The notes under the pieces are model-generated. The model saw only the letters and a program-made list of their open reading frames with translations, searched no databases and was not told where the DNA came from. Positions 22,382-31,682 of a stretch of 42,944 nucleotides of DNA are shown piece after piece; position 1 is the stretch's first letter, and each line of letters begins with the position of its first letter. Position numbers and translations under genes: made by a program. Source of the stretch: Ectocarpus siliculosus (taxonomy: Eukaryota > Sar > Phaeophyceae > Ectocarpales > Ectocarpaceae); the NCBI GenBank assembly GCA_000310025.1, contig FN647684.1, positions 404,911 through 447,854 of the forward strand, in the 5' to 3' direction.

Positions 22382-25300
22382 AGAGAGCGCCTCAGACTAG
22401 ATGCAAACGAGAGGCACCCATGCTGGTTACGGGGGCCCCGCAACTCACCAAGTTCACCCTGAAAACACAAACACGACAGTCGTCCAACGGGTGCGTTAGT
22501 GTATCGTGCCATTTTGTCTGGAAGTCAGATTATTCATCTTTCGGTCCATTCTCTGGGCGCACCAGTCGGGGTCAGTCACACAGGAGAAAAAAGAAGGCCA
22601 CACGGGACTGTGTTTGATGTTTCCCTGCACTCCCTCTGCGATCGATTGTTTTATAGTAGGTGTTACGACGACAAGAACACAACATACAACAATCTGACCA
22701 ACGCCAGGCAAGTGCAGCCGTTCCAGTAGACGGTGGACGGTGAGGGTCCCTCAAATAGTGCCGGTTGAGTATTGGTGCCACTGCTCGGTGTACAGTAGCG
22801 CCGGTGAGGTCGCGTGACAGGGATGCAAAACCCAACTTGTCTCATTCTCTGAAATATACAGTGACGTGCCGGTGAATGGGGCGGGCGCATGCAGACACTG
22901 CTGAGGGCCCCCCACTGCTGCATACGCCAAGTGTGAGGCTAGAGGCGAGAGAGCGTTGGGGCCGACCTCGCACCTGCTCGGCTTGTCGACGTCCCGCCAC
23001 AACGCCTCCAAGTTCGCCCTCGCGGCCTTGTCCAGGGCTTCCAGGTGCTCGTCTTCTTCCACGTCCCTTAGCACCAGCATCAGAACCTGGCGAGCCCATC
23101 CGAGTCGTTACGCGGGTTACAAAACAAGGACGCGGCTTGGTAGACACGCAATGAGCAAACACAGACAGACAGTTCACGGCATTTAGAAGTGTTTTGTGTT
23201 TTCAACCGCACTGAGATTGACGTCTTTTCATTGGTCAGCCGGTTATTAATATCTTTTCATTGGTCAGCCGGTTATTAATATCTTTTCATTGGTCAGCCGG
23301 TTACTAATTGCGCGGTCGATGCTAACAACATTAAAAACACGCACACGCACATACTACACCCACACAAGATTGCGATCGGTGGGCCTCGGGGATTGTCGCA
23401 TGAGCAAAAGGCACCTGGATGAGGAGCAGACGGCAGCAGTATACCTCAAAGCGCGTCTCTTTTTCTGCACCCCATCTAAGCCTAGACTACCGCCGTCGCT
23501 CGCGAGACCTAGCCGTCATTCGTTGTTGCCTTCTACCGAGGAGGACCCACGATTGGTGGCCACGTGAAAGATTTCCTTTGCGTCGCTCGCCTTAGAGCTT
23601 GATCGCGAGACGGGATTGACCCGGTTCTCTAGTCCTGTAGCCAACAAAGATCGACGCTCGCAATTCTCACGGAACAAACGCTCTCCATTGGTGGGATTCG
23701 AAACCCGCGATCGTGGCCGTTCACGGGCTCCAAAAAATGGAAACGAAGTACGTTACAGGACTCCCCGGTCAGTGGATGGGTCCCAACTCAACCTTAGTGC
23801 TGGTCAAATACTCTTGATCGGGTTGGGGGCAAGGTAACCTCCTACGAGAAATACGCACATATGCATACCCCCCCCCCCCCAGCCCCTGAACCCCTCAACG
23901 TCACGGCATCAGCCCCATCACACGGCCGCAAAGGGAACGCAAAACAAACCCAACACCAAGGACCAAACCATGGCAAGCACACGCACGCCACCTTCGGAAA
24001 CCGCGCCTGCGCCCCCGTCCCCTCCCTGCCCGCAAGCAGGCCTGCCGTGCCCGGGCCAGGGCCGTCACTGCCAACGTCGCCCGTACCGTCTTGCCCCTCG
24101 TACAGCCGCACCGCCTCCTCGAAAACCGACCGCAGGACGGAATACGCCTGCCCGTCGGCACGCCCCACGTCGTGCGCCCACAGGTTCAGCATGATCACGT
24201 CGGCAGCCATCACGGCAAATAGAGTAGTCCTTTCGGGTGGCAGACGGGAGCGTGAGGGGAGGGGCCGCGTTTTCAGAAAGAATAGATACAACCAGAGAGA
24301 GACTATCCGACCGAGATATAACGAGGCGGTCGTGAGAGGGCCGGGGGACAGAGGGGGGTAAGAGGATACTGTAGTGTCGTTGATGCAGGGGGAATGGGAG
24401 AGGTGGCTCTGTGCACACAAGAGTCGAGCCAGTGTTTGGAAGGGTCCAGGGAGTGCCATGCGAATGGACGTCAGGTCCAACCAAGAGGAGGAAGCGTCGC
24501 GAGACTAGTACTGACGCGCCTGATAGAGTGCTGCTGTGTGACACTATCAGTAACTACGGTCCTAAGTTCGAAGCATTACTTGCTAATCGTGTGTTGCTCC
24601 ATGGTCCACAACCACAGCTCTCTACTCCTGTACCGCACTGCTGTACGCATACACTACGAGAACAGGAAAACGTCGTAGTGCTCGCTGTCTACCGGAACAC
24701 GAACGAGTGTCAGGCACCCATGTGGCCAGGACAAAAGCCAGGCACAAGTCGTTTTCAAGCTCAAGTGCCGCTTGCAAGGTTAGGCTTACCTGCTGTCGAA
24801 CTCCATGCCGTCGGTACCACCACGATCTCGACTTTGCGTGCCCTCCACGTCTACCAGCACGAACGGCGTTGGCGCTGCTGAAGGCACCGCCGCCGCCGAC
24901 GCCGCCGTTGCCGTCGCTGCCCCGCCGGAAGCCCCTTCTTTCGGCAGGCGTTTTTCGTGTATCCTAGCACGAGCACCGGTAACGGCGGCAGCAGACGACA
25001 AGGAGGCCGTCCCGCGCGCTTCGCCCGTTCGATTGGCTGCGGTATTCTTAGCCTCAGTCTTCTTCTTCTTGGTCTTCGTGCGGACTTTGGAGCGCGATCC
25101 CGCGGCGGCGGCGGCGGTGCCGTTCGGACGCTGCTTGCTGCTACCGCCACCACTGCTACTGCTGGTGCTGCTGCTGGTGCCACTGAGTCGCGTTGCCTTC
25201 CGTGTGCTGGCGCTGGCAGAGGAATTTTTCGGCTTTTTGGGCCTCTTCCGCCTAGGGGGAGAGCATAGCTGTAGGTCTATCCACGCCCCGATTGTTGTTC

Positions 25301-27146
25301 TCCGAGGGAGCGAATCCTCCGCGTTCTCCATTACGGGGAAACTGCGCAAAAGAAAGACAAATACACACAGTTATGTATATTTTTTTATTTGTCAGTATGA
25401 CCCAACGAATCCATCTCTATCGAAGAAAAGATTCTAAGATAGATTAGAATTGAATCCATAGCGTCAGCGAAAGTTCTGTTTTTCCACGATTTCCCGAGCA
25501 GCACACAGTGGTATCTCCCCCGTGGGTGACAGGGTCAACAAGACAGTTTGGTAGCCACCTTGTGTATCTATCTGTATGTTATGCTGGGAAGGTTTAGAAG
25601 GAAGGTGTTGGGTAGTTGGTTCGGTGTGTGCGTGAAGAAGGCATCGGTGGTCTGCGACCCAACTGTAGCTACTTCAAGCCTGCTGAAGCTTCTCAAGTTA
25701 TTGAAGCAACTCAACGTAGGTCAGCCTTCCGCAGCTCCTCGTTGCGGACTACGGCCGCATTGGCACTACTACGTATTTCGCAATGTAATCCTCGCGCATT
25801 TCCGCCCATACGAGCTTACGCTACTGACAGTGTTCGTCCGCCTCCGCCGGCACGTTCTTATTTTCCGCCTCGTGGACGGCCTTTTTGTCGGCATAACTAC
25901 TGCTGTACCAATACGCGTACGATCACCGAAAGACTACCCGTGCGAGATAAATCCACAGCAGAGTACCTGTACCTGTAGACTAGTCGTTTCGCATACGCTT
26001 TTTGATCTGTTTCAAGATCGCGTGTGAAGCGAGTCTCGACCAAGCAACATACGTAAAGCTGTCACACACTCGAACCATCGGAACGAAGGAAGGAAAGAAG
26101 GAAGGAGAGAAGGAAGGCACCACAACGAGGTGGTCGGGTGACACACGATGACGGCTCAAAACGGTCACCGACACATGATTGTCCTCTCGTGTAGGTAGAT
26201 ACATACTTCCCATGTGGTCGTTTCAAGTTTCAAGGCTAGGACTGCTGGAGCCCTGGGTTAATGTAGTCTACTCCACTGCTACAACGTGGTGCATGCTAAG
26301 GGCACTCACTCGGCCCAGAGTAGCTAACGAGCCGTTGGTAATTCGCTTTCTCGCAGCGGGGAGAAAGATCAACAGGAACAGGAGAGCGGCAACTGCCGTT
26401 GTTCCTCGCCGGAGGTGCTTCGGAGATGTTGGTCGCTGATGCAGTACATGGCCCAACCATGTGTTCCTGTACTCCTCGATATACAGTACGTACTACGGCC
26501 ACTGGGTCTACCTCCCTTCACAACATGTCGAAACACTCTGTGGCGGGCTGCTGCTGCTGCTGCTGCTGCTGCATCGGCGTCTCTTGTGGGATCATGTGTG
26601 GTCTGCGAGCGCGACGCGTGTGAGCCCGCAACGGGCCAACTACTGCTCGTGTGTTCGCAAAACCGGTGGGCCATGACGACCGCATCAGCCAACCGTGGGA
26701 TCAACAACCACAACGGCCGTTAACTCCTATGTGCAATGGTAGAATCCGTGTGACAGCAGTCTGCTACAGCTGTAGTCTAGTCGACACGCCGCATGCGGTG
26801 CCGCTCACCCGGTGCCGAAGAGAGCGTTCAGCAACGTGCTCTTGCCGCTGCACTGGCAGCCGGTTACGGCCACCACCCTGTAGTCGTGGGACGCTCCCAG
26901 CTTCTCCGGCAGCTCGTCGAAGTTCACGCAAAAAGTCAAGAAGTCGTCTGCTGCTGCTGCTGCTACTGCTGTTGCCACAGCAGCAGAGGCTGAAGACTTG
27001 CCACCGCCGTTGGCGAGAGCGTCAAGCCTGCTGCTGCCGCCGCGGGGATCCAGCAGAGCTCCATCCACGCTGCTCGCATGAGTCGGGGCCGCCACGCCCA
27101 TGCCACCGGACACCAGGGCTACAAAAACGAAAGAAACTCGTACCAT
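16070..27146 (-). CDS. SEY1/RHD3/atlastin-class dynamin-like GTPase (ER fusion)
   Basis: Probably fuses ER tubules by GTP-driven dimerisation. Thirteen exons: 27146-26809, 25341-24790, 24229-23992, 23086-22967, 22458-22449, 22210-22091, 21251-21100, 20349-20190, 19412-19271, 18853-18730, 18147-18061, 17329-17229, 16313-16070. All phases fit and total 795 aa, about the length of plant RHD3. Motifs: P-loop GCQCSGKST, FGTGFPVMEN, switch I RRTTIGAW, G3 DVEGTQSRDRG, TTLFAVMAADVIMLNLWAHD, G4-like LVLRD, LSEVFDVRTCGLPHF, then a helical region and a C-terminal hydrophobic pair (PWWKGLVLRAAAMYFNYLQ; LLDLAVFLSLVCCLLSVLL). Oddities: a signal-peptide-like start (MVRVSFVFVALVSGGMGVAA), about 120 low-complexity residues inserted between switch I and G3, and a 10-nt exon. 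GTPase exons are firm; exons 5, 7, 9, 12 and 13 are less certain. Confidence 0.82.
16369..16430 (+). repeat. G-capped tRNA-like repeat copy
   Basis: A G run (16369-16381) is followed by GTCATG, then GCATGCCGTACTCGTTAGAC and CATAGACCTCGG. It lies in the last intron of the SEY1-like gene. Confidence 0.6.
17330..17353 (+). repeat. (TACAT)n tract next to a splice acceptor
   Basis: Repeats of the TACAT pentamer lie immediately upstream, on the minus strand, of the proposed exon 12 of the SEY1-like gene, replacing the usual pyrimidine tract. Confidence 0.6.
17721..17808. repeat. 44-bp perfect-length tandem duplication
   Basis: Two 44-bp units (17721-17764 and 17765-17808) differ by one base. On the minus strand each unit carries a TTTTTGCAG acceptor-like site, so the duplication doubles a potential splice acceptor inside a SEY1-like intron. 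Confidence 0.9.
18650..18715 (+). repeat. CT/AT-rich microsatellite
   Basis: CTCTCTTTCTCTCTCTATATATATATC, followed by a repeated TATCAATATTCTCTC unit, in a SEY1-like intron. Confidence 0.7.
20389..20760 (+). repeat. Cluster of three G-capped tRNA-like repeat fragments
   Basis: Fragments start at about 20396 (GTACTCTCGTG ... TTAGCGGTTAGACCACTGGCG, ending near the G run at 20471), 20652 (GTACTCATG ... TTAGCTGTTAAGACCATTGGC, ending at the G run 20720-20738) and 20739 (GTACTCGCTGTCGTGCA). The TTAGCGGTTAGACCA core looks like a tRNA D-arm or A-box. All lie in one SEY1-like intron. Confidence 0.6.
21330..21445 (+). repeat. Longest G-capped tRNA-like repeat copy
   Basis: A 19-base G run (21330-21348) is followed by TACTCATAGTCGTGCATGCC, GTACTCGTTAGACCATTGAC, CTCGCATCC, ACCCGGGACGGAGCACGC and GGGTTCTCACC. 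It lies in the SEY1-like intron between exons 6 and 7 and is the best reference copy of the family in this window. Confidence 0.75.
21793..21910. repeat. Diverged ~68-bp tandem duplication
   Basis: GCTTGTTTCACAACGTCG ... AGCGACGAAAACCCAACCCCG is repeated after about 68 bases with several mismatches, in an intron of the SEY1-like gene. Confidence 0.75.
22339..22378 (+). repeat. (GA)n microsatellite
   Basis: About 19 uninterrupted GA units; on the sense strand of the SEY1-like gene it is a CT tract just downstream of the 10-nt exon. Confidence 0.9.
23185..23345 (+). repeat. SINE-like element with internal 29-bp triplication
   Basis: Has the family head (GTGTTTTCAACCGCACTGAG), then three tandem 29-bp units starting at 23223, 23252 and 23281 (TCTTTTCATTGGTCAGCCGG plus TTATTAATA), then GCGCGGTCGATGCTAAC and an A/CAC-rich tail. 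It lies in the SEY1-like intron between exons 3 and 4. Confidence 0.85.
26549..26572 (+). repeat. (CTG)n trinucleotide tract
   Basis: About eight CTG units in the first intron of the SEY1-like gene (26808-25342). Confidence 0.85.
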
Positions 27147-27924
27147 GGCATTGCTGATGCTTGGTGGCTGACAGAGCGCGTGCTGGGGCCTTACCATGTG
27201 AAAGAATGGGAGGTTGTTAGGCACGTGGATGATCGCGCTTGCCTGTCGCATCTTGCATCGCAACGACAGGGGCCCCGCGGATTGAAGCCACAAAATGCGG
27301 GGGGTGGAGGGGTCCTCCGCGCGACAAAGCACGGGCGCACCTTGCACGGACGAAGCTCTTGTCTTACAGCGTCACCACATCCCGTCATCGAAACCCCTCG
27401 AACATCAAGGGGTGTGCGCAAAATGCACTTTTTTTTTACGTCGCGGCGGGCAACGTATGATCGTGATGTACACGAAAGGATGGTTGTATGATGTTTTTGT
27501 GTTTGCCCAAATGGTTTGTCATTACACAGCAGGTGCGACTTACCCTTGATGCAATGCTCACATCCCGTAATAAACGTCGAAACACGACATAAATATACGT
27601 CGCAACTAAACACCAAATAAAGCACCACCCACTCTGTGGTACAGCAGTGCCAGTTTCTGTGGGGCATGCGATTGGCGCATGACACATACAGAACAGAACA
27701 GCATCTGAGCGCTTTCATGTCAACACCTGAAACAGCCTTCGCCTTGCTCTCACGAGCGAGGAAGGACGTAAATAACAATACACTTCCAAGTACATCAATA
27801 CACAACAATATTTTCTGACAGGACGTGATCGACCGCAACTACAGTAAATAGATATGCACACGCTCAACTACCACCAAAAAGTATTTTCACACACCACCGA
27901 CTGCTGTGCAACCCTTCATCGCCC
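27147..27924 (-). promoter_or_regulatory. Spacer between glycosyltransferase 3' end and SEY1-like start
   Basis: About 780 bp between two tandem minus-strand genes. It must hold the 3' UTR of the upstream glycosyltransferase gene and the promoter and 5' UTR of the SEY1-like gene. The frame in front of the ATG at 27146 stays open for another 67 codons, so a more distal start cannot be excluded. No TATA-like box was evident. Confidence 0.4.
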
Positions 27925-30900
27925 CTATCGCTTCACCCAGACGAAGAGGCCCCGCACTGGCCCGTACGGAATATGCCAGGTGAGAAACGACGAGAAATGC
28001 TTGAGCGACTTCTTCACGGGGCAGAGCACAGCCTTCTGGAACCGGTCAAGGTCATCGGCGTCCCGACAGACGGGAGATTTCGGGAACATGCCCTCCACGG
28101 TCGAGGCGCTGCGGACGACTTGCAGCCGACTCACGGCCGGAAAGTGCTGCAGGAATACGTCGAGGTCCCACCTCGCCGTCTGAGCGTAGCTTCTTCTCTT
28201 GGCCCATGCCAGGATGTCCTCCTGGTCGCTCAGCTTCCCCTCCGCCCCCGCCCCCGCCTGCGCGTCTAAATTCCCGCCGCCCGACCTCACCGACGTCGCG
28301 CTCACCCTGCCACCTGGAAGCTTGTCGTCGTCATCGGCGGAAAGATAAACAACTCTCGCTCCGTACCTCAACGCTGCAAGCCGGACGGCCCGGCCAAATT
28401 CGTCCAGCTCCTGCGCCCCCCCCGCCCCCCCCAGCTCCTCCTTCGCTGCGGCCACGTAAATCGGAGAAAACCCCAGGTACGAGAGCACCTCCACGCCCAT
28501 GGCAAGCCCTGACGCCTGAGATAGGACCCGGAAGTGTTCCGGCGATCCGTCGGCCACCCCTTCCGCCGGACCCATCCCGGCGACAGCTCCTCCTCCTGGT
28601 ACCCTCCCACCTTTAACACCCCCCTGCTCCCAGCCCTCCCCCACCCCAGCATCAAACCAGTGGACGTTGACCCTTTGCCGCAAGTATTGCCAGTACTGGG
28701 CGCCCTCAGGGCCGCCACTCAAGACGTAAAAGGCCGCGAAAACGTCCCTCGCGAACCTGTTGGCGCTCTCGACACTGTTGGCGACGGCGCCGCTTCGACT
28801 CTGTCCCTTCTTTCCTCCACCGCCCCCACCGCCTCCGCGCGACGCGCACAGCTCGGGGTCAACGCACATGTACATGGTGGGCTTCCACCACGTGTACCGC
28901 TCCGAAACCCGGAAGAAGTCGTCCATCACCAGCGTGTGCATCCCTTGCAGAAGATACAGCGGCAAGCGGTCCACCGCGGTCGCGCTCGTGCCCACCATCG
29001 CCGCCGGCTTCCCGTAAAAGGCTCCGCCCATCCGGGCCCACCACCGACCCGTTTCCTCCCGGTTCGGCGGCGCCATGATCGGCCACCTCCGATTGATGGA
29101 CTCGAGGGTGGCCGCTTGGTGATCCTCGCCGGCGCCGAGGGGCTGCGATCGGGGGGGATTCGACGACCTCTCGTAGGAACCGAGGCAGTCCAGGGTCTGC
29201 TGCAGGTCCTTGGCCAGGATGGACCTCCGGGAGAGGGTGCCCAGGGGGGCGTACTCGCACCACATGGCCGCCTGCCGCAGGCGGCGGGTGCGGAAGGACG
29301 CCGCGACGGCGGTGCCGTTGCTCGCGAGGTAGTCGGCCTCGCAGGAGAGTACCTGCTCGTCCGCAAGGTACCTGGCCCTGGCGTCGAATACCGCGACCCA
29401 GACCCCGACCGTGGCCTCCTCGTTCGTGTAGGTGCGGAAGTCGTTCTTGACGATCTCTTCCGCCAGGCCGCGGGACAGGCCGTACATGCCGCCCTCCATG
29501 TGCTCCGGCCAGTAGACCCCCCTGTAGTCGAACTCGAACACGCCGTCCGTCTCAGTTTCCTCTTCTATCGCTCCCCCGAAAACCAGGCCAGCCGACGGGT
29601 CGGCCGGAGGGTCGAGGACGTTGGCTGGGTTAGCGACCTTTGCCAACGCGTGCCGCTTGCCGAAGTACAGGAGCTCCTCGCGGTCCACCGCCTTCGGCGG
29701 GAGCCAGCCCCCGCGCCCGAACAAGCGCGACAGGAACAGCGTGCTGTCGTCGTCGGCCTTGACCAGGAGGTCGAAGTCGTGGTTCTCCGTGGTCCAGTAG
29801 ATGCAGTGTTTGGTCCTCTCGGACGCCGTGTCTCTGGCTTCCTCGACGGGAGCGATCAGGATGTCCCGGTGCGCCTCCGACTCGGCGGCAAGGCGAGCGT
29901 TCTCCTCCGCGGTGTAGCTCCGGTCCTCCCCCATCACGAAGATGTGCGACACGCGAACGCCGTCCGGGACGTCTTGGAGCCATGTCTGCCGCAAGAGGTG
30001 TCGCCTCTGCCATTCGCTCCGCCGCGTCAAGATGCATATTGCTAGGTTCGTTACTTCCGCCGCGGTGCGTGTCTGGGTGGGGCGACGGTTCGGAAGGACA
30101 ATCGCGCGCGGCGGCGGCGGCGGCGGCGGCGGCGGCAGGTGCAGGGCGTTAGTATCGTGAATAGTACCAGGCATTTAATCTGCTGTTGCCGGTAGCACTC
30201 AGAAAACCACCAAAATAAGGGTCGTTCATTTACTCCATGTGGCAAAAATGAAACGCTTTACTAAACGTGGTCGTGCGTGACAAGTACTTGTATGTCGGGA
30301 AGGTGCGTGGAGGACGAGGGTGCAGCAGTTTGCATCTGTGGGTGCAGTCATCAAATTTCGGCCCTCGATGACGGCACCATTACGGGGGGTGGTGGCGAAA
30401 ACGTACCAGGTTGATGATCTGCAAGATGCAAAGACTCGAGTCACGAGTTCAACGTTCGCAGTTCCCGGACACTCCCTTGTCAGCCTGACTAAATACCGTC
30501 AAGAACCTACGACGTTTGGCACACAGGTACCATACAGCAAGCAGTGCAGCGCTGTAGCAGAGCCCGCCGTGCTCTCTACAGATGAGTACTAAACTGGCAG
30601 CATCACTCCTAACAACAACGTCGGTCTTCTTCGTAAACAGCAGCCGGAATATTGCCCGCCGGAATGAGAACGGAAAATGACGATATATGTAGCGTCGCTG
30701 AACCCGATGCGATCATGTCCTGGTCGAGCACCTCTTCGATACACCGCGCGGAGTCGTGATCACATATGTATCTGATGGCTCTGCTGTCAATAAACTTCAT
30801 TCCAAACTTATGGCCATCTTATCTTGGCCATTTGCTGGCGTCCTCCTGTCTCTGGTTCAGCGCTCACTTTTGTGGTGCAAGAGAGTCGGTCAGTCTCTCC

Positions 30901-31231
30901 GTACTTCGAGCACGAGCAGTACAGCAGTAGGCTCGACTTAGCCGTTTTTGGGACACCTTTTGACGGAACAGAGCGCTCCGGCGTGTTGCACGGTCATACA
31001 CATCCAACCACAAGTTAGCTGTCCAACGGTATCACAGCACTCCTCCACCCTGAACGCCACCACAACATGGCACAGCCCACAGGCAAGAAGCACACATACC
31101 TGCTCCACCGGCTGCTGTTCCCGCCGATCCTGCGGGAGTGATGCCGCTCTCGAATGCAAAATGTTTTGGAGCACCAAGATCACGGCACTGGCGAAGATCC
31201 CCAAAAACACAAAGTTTTTCCCCCGACCCAT
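27925..31231 (-). CDS. Type II membrane glycosyltransferase: GT31 fused to MptE/DUF115-like domain
   Basis: Two exons, 31231-31100 (44 codons) and 30072-27925, join in phase 0 to 759 residues. Exon 1 encodes a short cytosolic tail and a signal anchor (FVFLGIFASAVILVLQNIL, residues 7-25), as in Golgi glycosyltransferases. Residues about 55-330 follow the beta-1,3-galactosyltransferase (GT31) pattern: LAICILTRRSEWQRRHLLRQ, the DDD metal motif in LLVKADDDST (residues 151-153), MEGGMYGLSRGLAEEIV and an E-x-TVG motif. The second half has a VGTSATAVDRLPLYLLQ ... WWKPTMYMCVDPEL stretch, a Gly-rich linker, and YLGFSPIYVAA, resembling MptE/DUF115-like proteins of glycan clusters. The intron has a perfect TACTAAC branch site and a CCCACCCAG acceptor. 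Donor sugar and acceptor are unknown. Confidence 0.82.
30109..30136 (+). repeat. (CGG)n tract inside glycosyltransferase intron
   Basis: Read on the minus strand this is a CCG run just upstream of the exon 2 acceptor at 30073, between the TACTAAC branch site and the acceptor. It can be translated as polyproline, but is better explained as the intron's pyrimidine-rich tract. Confidence 0.65.
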
Positions 31232-31682
31232 CCCACACAGCACCGCGAGCTCAGTTCGCCGAGCGTACGCGCTACCCAGCAGACAACACTGCTGCTGCCG
31301 CACCCAACAACCCACTCAGCACTGGGAAGCCCGTACGGCTCAGGAAAAAACGCCAGGGTGCCCCGTGAATGTTGCGAACCTTTCGAGAACCTCTTTTACT
31401 GGGTACCCATGTACCCGTCGACCCGGCTGAGAGCAAGTGATCTGTGATTTCTCGGCCCCCCACTCATCAACGTCAACCAAGATAAACGTGCGAGAGATCA
31501 GATTCGCACGAACGAGGCTCGCAACACACACGCTCGCCCTCGCGACGTTGCTTGCGTTTGAAAGAACAGGTACGATTCCCTGCCAGCGTCTTGGTTTGCC
31601 CGCACGATTATTCCGCTACTGCTGCCTACGGTCAAAAAGAAACAGCGCTAGCAGCGGCGGCGGTGTTGGACACGGCCCGGAA
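31232..31682. promoter_or_regulatory. 451-bp divergent promoter region
   Basis: Start codons of the glycosyltransferase (minus, 31231) and the OTU deubiquitinase (plus, 31683) are 451 bp apart in divergent orientation, so both promoters and 5' UTRs must share it unless an upstream non-coding exon exists. No TATA box is evident. The frame in front of 31683 is open back to 31437 but contains no earlier ATG. Confidence 0.6.

Noticed and set aside
23611-23740. A possible tRNA (GGGATTCGAAACCC near 23697)
   Set aside because: The T-arm-like string is off consensus and no acceptor stem or anticodon arm can be folded around it.
26060-26130. A GGAAGGAAAGAAGG repeat run
   Set aside because: An ordinary purine-rich simple repeat inside an intron; no further structure.
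28534-30045. A 503-codon open frame on the plus strand
   Set aside because: It is the antisense of the GT31/MptE-like gene in GC-rich codons; its composition (Arg/Gly/Val/Leu) and lack of domain match mark it as a shadow.
30073-30174. A polyproline N-terminus for the glycosyltransferase frame starting at 30174
   Set aside because: This stretch contains a TACTAAC branch site, a pyrimidine tract and a CCCACCCAG acceptor. Exon 1 at 31231-31100 with a signal anchor joins in phase, so the proline run is better read as intron.
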